DNA of 64,000 bases from assembly GCA_026415615.1 (NCBI GenBank), contig JAOAGT010000002.1, positions 1-64,000 of the forward strand, written 5' to 3'. The notes below the pieces were generated by a model. It saw only the letters and a list, made by a program, of their open reading frames with translations. It was not told the origin of the DNA and did no database searches. Origin of the DNA: Thermoleophilia bacterium. GTDB lineage: Bacteria > Actinomycetota > Thermoleophilia > RBG-16-64-13. Positions 32,742 to 41,599 of this stretch are shown here, in pieces; positions within the stretch are counted from its first letter, which is position 1; each line of letters begins with the position of its first letter. A program made the translations under genes and the position numbers.

Positions 32742-33434
32742 ATGAGTTTCTTCGAAGACTGGTTGATTCCGCTGCTAGCTGATCACGGTCTCATCGTGGT
32801 CTTCGTTACGATGGTGGCGGAAAGCGCTTGTGTTCTCATACCGAGTGAAATCGTCATGCCTTACGGAGGGTTTCTAGCTGCCCAAGGGCACACCCAGCTG
32901 TGGAAGGTAATAGCGGTGACCGTACTAGCCAACCTCGTGGGTTCGCTCATTGCCTACACCGTGGGTCGCTACGGAGGTAGAGCGCTTTTTCTCCGCTATG
33001 GGCGATACGTAGGGGCAAAAGCGCATCACTTGGAAAAGGCAGAACGATGGTTCGACCGCTACGGAGAACTGACCGTCTTGTTCACCCGGGTGATTCCTGG
33101 AGTACGAACCTTCATATCTTTGCCGGCGGGGATGGTAAGTATGCCGGTGGGCAAGTTCACCCTATATTCGCTTGTGGGGATAGTTCCGTGGGTGGCTGCG
33201 CTTACCTCTTTGGGATATGCAGCGGGCAAAGCTGCTGGCGAAGACCCGTGGGGGAATCTTCAGGCCCAGTTTCATCGCTATGACCTGATCATCTATGGGG
33301 TCATTGGAGCTGCTGTGGTTGGCTTCATTGCTTGGCGCATTCTAAAGCGAAAGAGAACAAGACAAGCCCAAGTGCAATCTGCACAGGTAGCGTCCGATCC
33401 TAACGACGCACAAACTCCCCCGCAGGGTGATTAA
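32742..33434 (+). CDS. DedA-family membrane protein
   Basis: 230 aa with about five membrane segments. Family motifs: early acidic ESACVLIPSEIVMPYGGFLAA and the arginine signature FTRVIPGVRTFISLPAGMVSMP, followed by GIVPWVAALTSLGYAAG. DedA proteins are thought to flip or transport phospholipids, with proton coupling. The C-terminal ~30 residues are a polar Gln/Pro tail. It is last of the three-gene group and convergent with the ABC-transporter ATPase gene. Confidence 0.9.
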   Translation: MSFFEDWLIPLLADHGLIVVFVTMVAESACVLIPSEIVMPYGGFLAAQGHTQLWKVIAVTVLANLVGSLIAYTVGRYGGRALFLRYGRYVGAKAHHLEKAERWFDRYGELTVLFTRVIPGVRTFISLPAGMVSMPVGKFTLYSLVGIVPWVAALTSLGYAAGKAAGEDPWGNLQAQFHRYDLIIYGVIGAAVVGFIAWRILKRKRTRQAQVQSAQVASDPNDAQTPPQGD

Positions 33435-33477
33435 ACCGGCGCTCGACACGCTGAGCTTGCCTAGAGCGGCGCTCAGG

Positions 33478-34209
33478 CTACAGGACCATGCTCAAAAACT
33501 TCTGAGTCCTCGGCTCTTTGGGATTAGCGATCATCTCTCTGGGCTCGCCTTCTTCCACAATGACGCCGCCGTCCATGAAGACTAGTCTAGTGCCCACCTC
33601 TCTAGCGAAGCCCATCTCGTGCGTAACCACCACCATCGTCATCCCGGACTGAGCGAGGTCCCTCATTACACTAAGCACCTCTGCCACCAGCTCGGGGTCA
33701 AGGGCTGAAGTTACTTCGTCAAACAGCATCATGTCCGGCTTCATAGCCAGCGCTCGGGCGATAGCCACTCGCTGTTGTTGGCCTCCTGACAGTTCGTCGG
33801 GTAAGTAGTTGGCCTTGTCGGCCAGTCCGACAAGAGCAAGCTGCTCTCGCGCTATAGCTTCGGCTTCTTCTCGAGACTTCTTCTGCACTCTCAGGGGACC
33901 CATCATCACGTTCTGCAAGGCAGTCTTGTGGGGAAAAAGGTTAAAACTTTGAAAGACCATGCCGATGCGTTGTCTAATCTTGTTTGGATCGGTTCCCCGC
34001 GCGTATAAGTCCTGGCCCTCGATAAGCACCTTACCCTTTTGGATCGGTTCAAGCCCGTTGATGCAACGCAGCATGGTGGATTTGCCCGACCCCGAAGGTC
34101 CGATAACAACCACCACCTCTTGTCGGCGTACGGTGAGGTTTATGCCGCGGAGGATCTCTACGTTGCCAAATCTCTTATGTACGTCAATAAGTTCGATCAT
34201 CTTGTCCAT
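33478..34209 (-). CDS. glnQ: Polar amino-acid ABC transporter, ATP-binding subunit
   Basis: 243 aa. Walker [20 protein letters not shown]-loop [19 protein letters not shown], signature [15 protein letters not shown], Walker [14 protein letters not shown], switch His in [11 protein letters not shown]. All are typical of the GlnQ/HisP polar amino-acid uptake group. It is the third gene of a receptor-permease-ATPase operon; its start lies 54 bp beyond the permease stop. It energises uptake across the cytoplasmic membrane. Confidence 0.95.
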   Translation of the reverse strand: MDKMIELIDVHKRFGNVEILRGINLTVRRQEVVVVIGPSGSGKSTMLRCINGLEPIQKGKVLIEGQDLYARGTDPNKIRQRIGMVFQSFNLFPHKTALQNVMMGPLRVQKKSREEAEAIAREQLALVGLADKANYLPDELSGGQQQRVAIARALAMKPDMMLFDEVTSALDPELVAEVLSVMRDLAQSGMTMVVVTHEMGFAREVGTRLVFMDGGVIVEEGEPREMIANPKEPRTQKFLSMVL

Positions 34210-34263
34210 GGCTGCTTCTTGTGGTCGTTCTTCGTCGGGGCTCTCATTCGGTTAGGGCAGCGG

Positions 34264-35019
34264 TTAGGGCAGCTGCCCAGCAATGTCCGCAGTGTGGAGT
34301 TCCTGCTCAGCTTCCGAGGGGCCACTGGGCGCCCCCTTGTCAGGGATGTGAGAGCGGCGCTTGCGCTTGGTCTCAAGTCGCGCGGCAAGACGGATGAGTG
34401 GGATGGTGAAAATTACGTAAATAATGGCGGCTACAGTCACTGGAGTGGGGTTAGCCACTACGCCCATGAGCTCTTTGGCGCGGAACAGGAGTTCTGCCAC
34501 GGCAATTACCGAACACAACGAGGTGTCCTTGATCATGGCGATTAGCTCGTTGGTAAGAGGAGGTATGACCAGGCGGATAGCCTGCGGCAGAACCACGTAG
34601 CGCATCGCTTGCACGTGAGTCATGCCTAGCGACCTGGCCGCCTCAATCTGACCTCGGGGGATGGCAAGTATGCCCGCCCGGAAAATCTCTGCAGAGTATG
34701 CCCCGTAGCATAAGGTTAGGGCGAGCACGCTTGAGACCAGGGGGCTAAGCCTCACACCGACATACGGAAGAGCGTAGTACACAAACATGAGAAGCATGAG
34801 CAGAGGAAGCCCGCGGAAGAAGTCTATGTAAGCCCCCGAAAGATAGCGGAGCAAGCGAAAGCGCGAAAGCCTAAGCAATGAAAGGACTAGCCCCCACAAG
34901 TACGAAAAAGCCAAGCTCAGAAACAGGATGGCAAAAACAGTGGGGAGCGTCTTGATTAGTATCCAAAGTGAATCGCGGAAGATGCCAGGGTTAAAGTATG
35001 TGTTTAGCAGCTCGCTCAT
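34264..35019 (-). CDS. Polar amino-acid ABC transporter, permease subunit
   Basis: 251-aa HisM/GlnP-type permease with about five helices and the EAA loop EAARSLGMTHVQAMRYVVLPQAIRLVIPPL. The N-terminus lies in DSLWILIKTLPTVFAILFLSLAFSYLWGL. The last ~35 residues are a polar tail. It probably forms a homodimeric channel since only one permease is present. A 42-bp palindrome separates it from the receptor gene. Confidence 0.95.
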   Translation of the reverse strand: MSELLNTYFNPGIFRDSLWILIKTLPTVFAILFLSLAFSYLWGLVLSLLRLSRFRLLRYLSGAYIDFFRGLPLLMLLMFVYYALPYVGVRLSPLVSSVLALTLCYGAYSAEIFRAGILAIPRGQIEAARSLGMTHVQAMRYVVLPQAIRLVIPPLTNELIAMIKDTSLCSVIAVAELLFRAKELMGVVANPTPVTVAAIIYVIFTIPLIRLAARLETKRKRRSHIPDKGAPSGPSEAEQELHTADIAGQLP

Positions 35020-35069
35020 CTTCTTTACCTGTTGTCGTGCGAAACTGTTGGGCTGAGCAGGAAGGTGGG

Positions 35070-35111
35070 AGCGCGAAGGGGCTCAAGCCAAGGCTTGAGC
35101 CCCTTCGCGCT
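35070..35111. terminator. 42-bp perfect palindrome between receptor and permease genes
   Basis: Two 20-bp perfect arms (35070-35089 and 35092-35111) flank an AA centre, including GGGGCTCAAGCC and its complement. There is no T-tract. In the transcript this would be a very stable hairpin after the receptor coding region. Such hairpins commonly protect the upstream mRNA or reduce downstream transcription, giving more receptor than permease. Confidence 0.7.
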
Positions 35112-35157
35112 ACAACACAAACCGCACCAAAGGGTGCTGTTTGGAACACACGGGTGA

Positions 35158-36105
35158 TCAGTTGCCGGTAAGGCCCCACTTGTCGCAAATCTTCTGATAA
35201 ATACCGTCTGCCCGAAGTTCCTTGAGGGCCGCATTGAGGGCCTGGAGGAGGGCGGTATTCTCCTTCTTGACGGCGTAGCCGTAGTCGTTGACAGTAACTA
35301 TCTTGCCCGTATTGGCAAACTTGGCCTTGTAATCCGGATTGGTCTCGATGATATAAGCGTTGACCGGTTCATCGTTAACCACGCAGTCCACGCGGCCAGC
35401 GGCTAGGTCCTGGAAGGCCTCCAGAATAGTGCCGTATTTCTTGAGCTCCTTGATCCCCTGGATTTTCTCAACCTCAAATTGGCCAGTGGTGTCTACCTGA
35501 ACGCCGACTATCTTGCCCACTAAACCCGTGGCGTCAGTGATGGGGTTTGATATGGGAGCCGAAATGGCGAGGATTCCTGGCAAGTAAGGATCGGTGAAAT
35601 TGATTTGCTTGAGCCGCTCTTCTGTGATGGTCATGGCCGACATGATCATGTCGAAGCGGTCTCCCAAGAGAGCGGGAATTATGCCATCCCAGGCCGTAGA
35701 TACTACTTCAAGCTGAAGTCCCATCTTCTTGGCCAGGGCAGTGCACAAATCTACGTCAAAACCGATGTATCCACCCTTGCCGTCCGAAAACTCCATGGGT
35801 GGAAAAGAAGTGTCGGACCCGGCCTGAAGCACCCCAGGCTTGAGAGTGGGCGGGGTCTCTATGGCTGCAGATTTAGTGATTGCGGCGATGGCCGCATCCG
35901 CGTCTGACTGGGGCCCGGCCGGAGCAGTGGTCTCTGTGCCTGCCGGAGCCGTGGTGTCTGTCGCGGTTGGAGCAGTATTGGTGGTTGAAACATCAGCGCT
36001 TTGAGTAGTACTAGCCGCATCCTGTTGCCCGCAGGCGGTGAGGACTGTTCCGAGGGCGACGACCAGTAGGATAGCGGCCATGAGCAGGACATACCGTTTT
36101 TTCAC
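35158..36105 (-). CDS. Amino-acid ABC transporter substrate-binding lipoprotein
   Basis: 315 aa. The signal peptide MKKRYVLLMAAILLVVALG ends in lipobox LTAC (Cys25), then a Thr/Ala/Pro-rich linker (~28-70) and a periplasmic-binding-protein-3 fold: LQAGSDTSFPPMEFSDGKGGYIGFDVDLCTALAKKMG, FDMIMSAMTITEERLKQINFTDPYL, VGVQVDTTGQFEVEK, GRVDCVVNDEPVNAYI. It captures a polar amino acid outside the membrane; which one is not clear. GTG 36105 has GGAGG 9 nt upstream. First gene of the ABC operon. Confidence 0.95.
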   Translation of the reverse strand: MKKRYVLLMAAILLVVALGTVLTACGQQDAASTTQSADVSTTNTAPTATDTTAPAGTETTAPAGPQSDADAAIAAITKSAAIETPPTLKPGVLQAGSDTSFPPMEFSDGKGGYIGFDVDLCTALAKKMGLQLEVVSTAWDGIIPALLGDRFDMIMSAMTITEERLKQINFTDPYLPGILAISAPISNPITDATGLVGKIVGVQVDTTGQFEVEKIQGIKELKKYGTILEAFQDLAAGRVDCVVNDEPVNAYIIETNPDYKAKFANTGKIVTVNDYGYAVKKENTALLQALNAALKELRADGIYQKICDKWGLTGN

Positions 36106-36208
36106 TTCCGATTTCCTCCGCAGTGTCGCTGTGGCGCAAGAACCGACGTGTCAGTCCGTCAGCAAAACTGGCTAACTATACCAGAAACCCCTCGATCCTC
36201 TCTACCAC

Positions 36209-36237
36209 TTGACGCTACTTCCTGTTTGCGGTATCCG
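36209..36237 (+). promoter_or_regulatory. Candidate promoter upstream of amrS
   Basis: TTGACG (36209-36214), 17 bp, TATCCG (36232-36237), giving a ~60-nt leader. A second -10-like TATACT (36289-36294) only 12 bp before the ATG could give a nearly leaderless transcript. Confidence 0.4.
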
Positions 36238-36306
36238 CCTTTTGCCCATCTCCCATCACGTTTCATCGTTCCTACGTTTCAAGCTCGCTATACTTCGGAT
36301 CAAGCT

Positions 36307-37413
36307 ATGACCAGGGAGCGGACGATAAAAACAACGACCAACAGGGGGTCATCATCCCCCGAGTATCTTTCAGGTAAAGAGTGCCCGGGCGAGGCCTTGT
36401 TTTGGGAGCGACTGGGCCCAGCGCGATTCCGGTGCACTCTTTGCCCACACCGGTGCATCATCGAAGAGGGCGACGTAGGGCTATGTAAGGTTCGCGGGGT
36501 TGAGCACGGGCGTGTGGTGAGCTTGACTTACGCTCGCCCTGCCATAATCGTGAGCGACGAAATCGAGAAGAAACCCCTGTTTCACTTTCACCCCGGAACC
36601 CGCGTCCTTTCTCTTGGCAGCCACGGCTGTAACGTCCTTTGTGCTGGTTGCCAAAACTGGCAGCTTTCGCACGCTAGTCCCCACACTGAGGGAGACCGAT
36701 TGCCACTGCTCTTGCCGGATGACGCCGTTGCCATGGCGCGCAAGCACAAGCTTGGAGGGGTCGCTTTCACCTACAACGAGCCGGTGGTGTGGCTTGAATA
36801 TGTCCACCACGTCTTCACAGCCTTCAAGAAAGCTGGTCTTTACACGGCGTTCATCACGGCTGGCTACGTGAGCGAGGCGGCTCTGGACTATATAGCGTCA
36901 GTGACGGACGCGTTTAACTTTGATCTTAAGGCTGCCACGGCAGAGGAGTGGAGCCGCTTCACCAAAGTCAAGGATCACTCCTCTGTACTTGCCGCTGCGA
37001 TTCGGGCAAAGACTGTGCATCAGCGCCACGTTGAAGTGGTCACGAATGTGATCCCCGGGATAAACGACATGGATGCCTCGCTGCGGGCTATTGCGCTATG
37101 GGTAAAAGAGCACTTGGGCCCTGACACCCCCTGGCATGTGACCCGGTTTCTTCCTGATTTTGAGCTATCCTATCTTTCCCCTACGCCGGTACGTACGCTC
37201 GAACGGGCGGCGGCACTGGGCAAAGCGGTGGGTCTGCGCTTTGTCTATGTAGGCAACGTGCCGGGGCACCCTGGGCGAGATACTGTGTGTCCAAGCTGTG
37301 GCCGCACAGCCATACATCGTACAGAGGCCAAGGTGCGTTTGACGTGTGTAAGGGACGGACGGTGCGCCGCATGCGGCGAAGACCTCGCGTTGGTTGTCCC
37401 GGGTGGCGTGTAG
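36307..37413 (+). CDS. amrS: AmmeMemoRadiSam system radical SAM protein
   Basis: 368 aa. An N-terminal Cys cluster CTLCPHRCIIEEGDVGLCKVR is followed by the radical SAM motif C-x3-C-x2-C in GSHGCNVLCAGCQNWQLS, and the conserved FTYNEPVVWLEY and DAFNFDLKA. The C-terminal ~60 residues add CPSCG and CAACGE pairs, probably zinc-binding. The radical SAM family is usually clustered with Memo and AMMECR1 proteins; neither is seen here. The reaction is not established. ATG 36307 is the only start consistent with the conserved N-terminus. No clear SD. Confidence 0.9.
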   Translation: MTRERTIKTTTNRGSSSPEYLSGKECPGEALFWERLGPARFRCTLCPHRCIIEEGDVGLCKVRGVEHGRVVSLTYARPAIIVSDEIEKKPLFHFHPGTRVLSLGSHGCNVLCAGCQNWQLSHASPHTEGDRLPLLLPDDAVAMARKHKLGGVAFTYNEPVVWLEYVHHVFTAFKKAGLYTAFITAGYVSEAALDYIASVTDAFNFDLKAATAEEWSRFTKVKDHSSVLAAAIRAKTVHQRHVEVVTNVIPGINDMDASLRAIALWVKEHLGPDTPWHVTRFLPDFELSYLSPTPVRTLERAAALGKAVGLRFVYVGNVPGHPGRDTVCPSCGRTAIHRTEAKVRLTCVRDGRCAACGEDLALVVPGGV

Positions 37414-37519
37414 CGCTAAGCCATCGGCCTTTGCGCGTTGGCGGGGCAAGGTTTAGAAAAGACACGAGGCAGGGAAGCATTGTAGGGTCACTCGATCGAT
37501 TGAGGGTCAGGCGGTGGGC

Positions 37520-37990
37520 ATGGGTGTAGGGACAGAAGATTCGGCATCTCGTTCCGATAAAGGGCCTGAGCAGCCCGTTTCCCTAGTCATACCGTGCAAG
37601 CCCGAGTATCTGAGCCTGTGCCGTCTTGTCGCTGGGGCAGTGGGAGCGGCCCAGTCCCTCGACGAGGAGTCCATAGCTGACCTTAAGCTTGTAGTTACCG
37701 AGGCCTGCTCCTGTTTTCTTTGGGGTCCTGACGGCCAACCCGCTCGTGAGGCTGCGGCTGCGGGGAAAGAGCCGTGTTATCTGCGGGTAGACTTCCAGGT
37801 GCAGGCTAACTCTTGGTCTGTGACTATCTCTGACCCGGAACATCGCCGTCGTGTAAGCCCCGGCACCTGCGATCCCTCAACAGAGCAGGGGCTACGTCTA
37901 ACAATTCTCAAAGCTCTGGTCGACACTCTTGAGCACACTGACAGCGAAGCCGAAGGCAGTATCATTAGGCTAACTAAGAAGCTCTTCTAG
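37520..37990 (+). CDS. RsbW/SpoIIAB-like HATPase-fold protein with altered N-box
   Basis: 156 aa. VSLVIPCKPEYLSLCRLVAGAVGAAQSLDEESIADLKLVVTEACS follows the anti-sigma-factor kinase pattern, and VTISDPEHRR and GLRLTILKALVDTLEH match the later boxes. In active ATP-binders the N-box is E-A-x-x-N-A; here it is EACSCFLW, with Cys at the Asn position, so nucleotide binding may be impaired. A 15-residue insertion (~75-90) is also present. ATG 37520 is preferred to GTG 37514. No partner sigma or anti-anti-sigma gene is adjacent. The large surface protein follows 31 bp later. Confidence 0.7.
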   Translation: MGVGTEDSASRSDKGPEQPVSLVIPCKPEYLSLCRLVAGAVGAAQSLDEESIADLKLVVTEACSCFLWGPDGQPAREAAAAGKEPCYLRVDFQVQANSWSVTISDPEHRRRVSPGTCDPSTEQGLRLTILKALVDTLEHTDSEAEGSIIRLTKKLF

Positions 37991-38021
37991 GAGACACTGC
38001 CTACTGGTACTGTCCTTAGAC

Positions 38022-40112
38022 ATGAAACGTGCCAGTCTTTTCGTCCGACTTTGTCTAGTAGGTTGTCTATCGCTTGCGGCACTTGCCTTCTGCGGGGGAA
38101 CAGGAGCTTTCTCTACCTTGACTCTAGGAGGGATAGCCTTGGCTGCCCCCGCGCCGCTTGAGGTTACTGTCGAGAATCCGCTTAGCCTGCTGGGGGAACT
38201 TGTTTCGGTAAAGGTAGGGGGAAGTGTCGCCGCTATACCCAAAGACGGCCGTCTCGTTTTGCAACTGAAAGGGCCCGCAGAAGTCTCTCAGATCAGACTG
38301 GCTATTCCCGACTTGCATGAGGGGGCCCAAATGGTGGTGTCGGTTGATCAGGTGCTCTCCGGCACGACTGGTCTTGCAACCAGGGGGTCAACTGACGAAG
38401 GAACACCGCAAAGGGTCATCCGTCTGCGCGTGTCTGACGCCCAACTTAGCTCTCCCGGCGCGTATTTGCTCGTTGCCCGAGTTGAATCAGGCGGGGAAAT
38501 CGTTGCCCAAGGACAGGCCTGGATTGGCAAAGTAGCTCTGCGGCAGCAGCCGGTGGATCTCGCTTTGGTGTTGCCCCTGTACTTGGGCATCCATCGTGAC
38601 CCGGACGATATTTTCCAAGACCAAGTCATACAAGAGACTGTAAGCGAGGCGGTACTGGGTAAAGGGGGGCTGGCCGCTCTGTTTAGCTTGCCCCGGGAAT
38701 TTCCTGGCTTGGCGTTTACTGTGGTCCCGGAGCCGGTGTTGCTTTCCCAGCTGCGGGACCTGGCGGATGGGTACGTTGAACGAGATGGGTCTGGCAACAA
38801 GACTCAGGTGCCAGGCGACTCATCAGTGGCAAAGGCCGCAGCTCAAGTGCTCGGGGGACTTCGGGATCTGGCGAGCAATCCGTCGGTAGAGATAGCAATA
38901 GCACCGTATGCCAGCCCGGATCTTGAGCTTCTTGCCGCACAAGGATGGCGTGACGGATATGAGCAGCTTCAGCTGGCTAAACAAGAGATAAGCCACACTT
39001 TGGCTTTGTCTTATTCTCCGCGTTCCGGCTATGTTCCAGGTCTTGTTCTAACCGGGGATTCCTTGAACTACTTTGCTCAGGCTGCTTTGGATCAGGTAGT
39101 TGTGGGTGGAGGAGTCAGATCTCTACTTAGCGGAGAAGGTGTGGACACTCGACCGGTTTTGCGCGCGAGGAGTGACGACAATGAGCGTGTAACGCTTGTG
39201 TTCGCCGACCCACGACTAGTTTCCCTCATGTCGGCTCCCTACAACGTGGGCGAGTTTTGTGCCGGACTTAGCTACGTCCTTGCCACAGAGAACCCGTCAG
39301 CCATAATAGCCGCTCCGGGAACGCCCGAGTCTCTTCTTTCGGCGGAATTCCTTGCTGGTCTTGGCAGAGCTGTTTCTGGTCTATCTTGGCTTCGCACTCA
39401 AACGCTTACGGACCTGGTATCCAGCCATCTTTCCTCTAGCCAGCCTGCGTTGTTGGAATCACGCGAGGATTCGACTGTCTGCTCCGGCTATGTTGAGGAG
39501 ACTCTGCTTGCGCGTGTTCGCGAAGCCCATCGAGCTGTGACGGATCTTGCCTCTGCGGCCGATGCAGGGCGAACGCCCGTGGAGATGGCGCATAAGTGGC
39601 TCTATCTGGCTGAGAGCGGCTGGTGGACGCGCCAAGCTAGTAGCCCGAGGCAAGCAAGCACAGGGCTTGAGTTCGCGGAGCGGGCAATCTCACTAGCTCG
39701 GGGTGAGCTTGCCAAAGTGAAGGTTCTTGACTTGCGATCTACGGCGATAGTAGGACGCGAAGGGCCGGTAGAGCTGTTGCTGGAGAACTCAGCCTACTAC
39801 CCGCTTGCAGTTGAGATCGTGGTGAAAGGTGAAGGATTAGTTCCCACCAGCGGGGAGGTGCTGAAGGTCCAACTTGAGCCGGGAACAACCGCAGTCCCCA
39901 TAGCGGTGCGGGAGACCAGGGGAACGCACCGGGCGCAGGTGCAGCTCTTGGCCGGGCAGACTGTTCTCGGCGAGATTAGCCGCGAAGTTCGCTTTGTCAC
40001 AGTAACCAGCGTTCTTCCCTGGGCTGTGCTTGCAGTGCTTGTGCTTGGCGGGAGCGCTGTGGTGGCAGTGAAATGTCGCGGGCGCGCGCGTCGCCGAGTG
40101 GCACGTGGTTAG
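38022..40112 (+). CDS. Large secreted, membrane-anchored protein (DUF6049/GH57-like layout)
   Basis: 696 aa. An N-terminal signal (KRASLFVRLCLVGCLSLAALAFC) and a single C-terminal helix (VLPWAVLAVLVLGGSAVVAVKC) followed by an Arg-rich anchor place it outside the cell. Residues ~45-175 look like a beta-sandwich. Residues ~180-480 begin LALVLPLYLGIHRDPDDIFQDQVIQE, a pattern seen in GH57-like barrels and in DUF6049 actinobacterial surface proteins. Residues ~590-665 form another beta domain (GPVELLLENSAYYPLAVEIVV). No clear catalytic residues. Possible cell-wall or glycan role; low certainty. A GC-rich inverted repeat spans its stop codon. Confidence 0.6.
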   Translation: MKRASLFVRLCLVGCLSLAALAFCGGTGAFSTLTLGGIALAAPAPLEVTVENPLSLLGELVSVKVGGSVAAIPKDGRLVLQLKGPAEVSQIRLAIPDLHEGAQMVVSVDQVLSGTTGLATRGSTDEGTPQRVIRLRVSDAQLSSPGAYLLVARVESGGEIVAQGQAWIGKVALRQQPVDLALVLPLYLGIHRDPDDIFQDQVIQETVSEAVLGKGGLAALFSLPREFPGLAFTVVPEPVLLSQLRDLADGYVERDGSGNKTQVPGDSSVAKAAAQVLGGLRDLASNPSVEIAIAPYASPDLELLAAQGWRDGYEQLQLAKQEISHTLALSYSPRSGYVPGLVLTGDSLNYFAQAALDQVVVGGGVRSLLSGEGVDTRPVLRARSDDNERVTLVFADPRLVSLMSAPYNVGEFCAGLSYVLATENPSAIIAAPGTPESLLSAEFLAGLGRAVSGLSWLRTQTLTDLVSSHLSSSQPALLESREDSTVCSGYVEETLLARVREAHRAVTDLASAADAGRTPVEMAHKWLYLAESGWWTRQASSPRQASTGLEFAERAISLARGELAKVKVLDLRSTAIVGREGPVELLLENSAYYPLAVEIVVKGEGLVPTSGEVLKVQLEPGTTAVPIAVRETRGTHRAQVQLLAGQTVLGEISREVRFVTVTSVLPWAVLAVLVLGGSAVVAVKCRGRARRRVARG

Positions 40113-40144
40113 TGCTCATCATCATCAGCGACGCGCGCGCCCGC
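40078..40144. repeat. 17-bp inverted repeat around a stop codon
   Basis: GCGGGCGCGCGCGTCGC (40078-40094) is repeated in exact inverse at 40128-40144, with a 33-bp spacer containing the surface-protein stop. It lies between convergent genes, 7 bp before the citrate-synthase 3' end. It may work as a bidirectional 3'-end structure. Confidence 0.6.
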
Positions 40145-40151
40145 CGTGGTC

Positions 40152-41438
40152 TTACCCTCGTTGGTCAATAGGAACGTAGTCCCGTTTGGTCTGCCCTGTG
40201 TAAACCTGGCGCGGCCGATAGAGATTGACTCCGCGATCGCGCACTTCCTTCCAATTGGCTATCCATCCCGGCATGCGTCCCATGGCGAAGATCACGGTAA
40301 ACATGTTTACTGGTATGCCCATGGCGCGGAGGATCACACCTGAGTAAAAGTCCACATTTGGATAAAGCCGCCGCTCGATGAAGTACGAGTCGTTCAGGGC
40401 GATATCCTCCAACCTCTTGGCGATCTCAAGAAGGGGGTCGCTCCCTTTTAGCTTAGCGACGAGTTTTTCGGCTACATCCTTTAGGATTGCTGCCCGGGGA
40501 TCATAGGTCTTGTACACGCGATGGCCGAAACCCATCAGTCGTAGGGGAGAGCTTCTGTCCTTGACACGGGCTATGTAGTCGTCCAAATCAACTTTGTGGT
40601 CGTGGAGGTATTGCAGCATCTCTACCACCGCCGCGTTGGCTCCGCCGTGAAGAGGGCCCCAAAGAGCACAGACTCCGGCCGCGCAGCTAGCAAACATGTT
40701 GGCGCCTGAAGAGGCGACCATGCGCACTGTGCTGGTGGAGCAATTCTGCTCATGATCCGCATGCAAGATCAGAATCAGCTGAAGAGCCTTTACTGTGTCG
40801 GGGTCGGGCTCGTAGTCCCTGAAGGGAATGGAAAACATCATGTGGAGGAAGTTTGAACAGTAGTCAAGGTGTGGCTTGGGGTAGACGATCGGCTGCCCGA
40901 TGGAGGTCTTGTAGCTTGCGGCCGCAACGGTTCTGATTCGCGAGATGAGGCGGGCTGCCGCGGTCTCGAATGTCTCAGGGCTTTCCATTTCCATAAGGTG
41001 AGGCTCGTAGCAACTCATGGCGTTGATCATGGCCGAGAGAATGGCCATGGGGTGGCTAGTGGCTGGAAAGCCGTCGTAATGCCGGTAGAGGGCCTCGTGG
41101 ATCATCTCGTACTCGGTAAACAAACTGCTCCACCTGGAGAGCTGCTCCCGTGTCGGCAATTCTCCCCAAATTAAGAGCCACGAGGTCTCAACAAAAGTCG
41201 AATGGGCCGCGAGCTGCTCGATAGGAATTCCGCGATAGCGGAGTATGCCGCGCTCGCCGTCCACAAAAGTGATGGAAGATTCACAGGTCCCAGTGTTCGC
41301 CAGGCCTTCGTCCAGAGCTATATATCCAGACTCGTCGCGCAGGTGAGTAATGTCGAGAGCCTTCTCTCCTTCGGTGCCTCTTACCACCGGCAACTCGTAC
41401 GTCTTGCCTTCCAAAATAAGCCTGGCTTTCTCCGACAT
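40152..41438 (-). CDS. gltA: Citrate synthase
   Basis: 428-aa type II-like citrate synthase. Catalytic residues are visible: His in WGPLHGGANAAVVEML, His in GFGHRVYKTYDPRA and Asp in NVDFYSGVIL. The N-terminal beta region (MSEKARLILEGKTYELPVVRGTEGEKALDITHLR) is the kind seen in hexameric enzymes. ATG 41438 is supported by GGAGGAGG about 10 nt upstream; the longer open frame is ignored. It is divergent from korA, placing entry of acetyl-CoA into the TCA cycle next to 2-oxoacid:ferredoxin oxidoreductase. Confidence 0.95.
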   Translation of the reverse strand: MSEKARLILEGKTYELPVVRGTEGEKALDITHLRDESGYIALDEGLANTGTCESSITFVDGERGILRYRGIPIEQLAAHSTFVETSWLLIWGELPTREQLSRWSSLFTEYEMIHEALYRHYDGFPATSHPMAILSAMINAMSCYEPHLMEMESPETFETAAARLISRIRTVAAASYKTSIGQPIVYPKPHLDYCSNFLHMMFSIPFRDYEPDPDTVKALQLILILHADHEQNCSTSTVRMVASSGANMFASCAAGVCALWGPLHGGANAAVVEMLQYLHDHKVDLDDYIARVKDRSSPLRLMGFGHRVYKTYDPRAAILKDVAEKLVAKLKGSDPLLEIAKRLEDIALNDSYFIERRLYPNVDFYSGVILRAMGIPVNMFTVIFAMGRMPGWIANWKEVRDRGVNLYRPRQVYTGQTKRDYVPIDQRG

Positions 41439-41599
41439 TTGACCAATCCTCCTCCGGCAGCATGTTTTACCAATTTTCACGACCGGGTGCGGCCGGGACT
41501 TTGCGCTTGACAAAAACAAGACGGCGAAAAAATTTCGGTAACTGGTCCTTAGTGTACCCGCTTTTTGGGCTTTGGGATGATACACTGTCGCGCTGACCG

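Noticed and set aside
33435-33477. Terminator between dedA and the ABC ATPase gene
   Set aside because: Only short imperfect pairings (about 6 bp) and a CGGCGCTC direct repeat are present; too weak to call.
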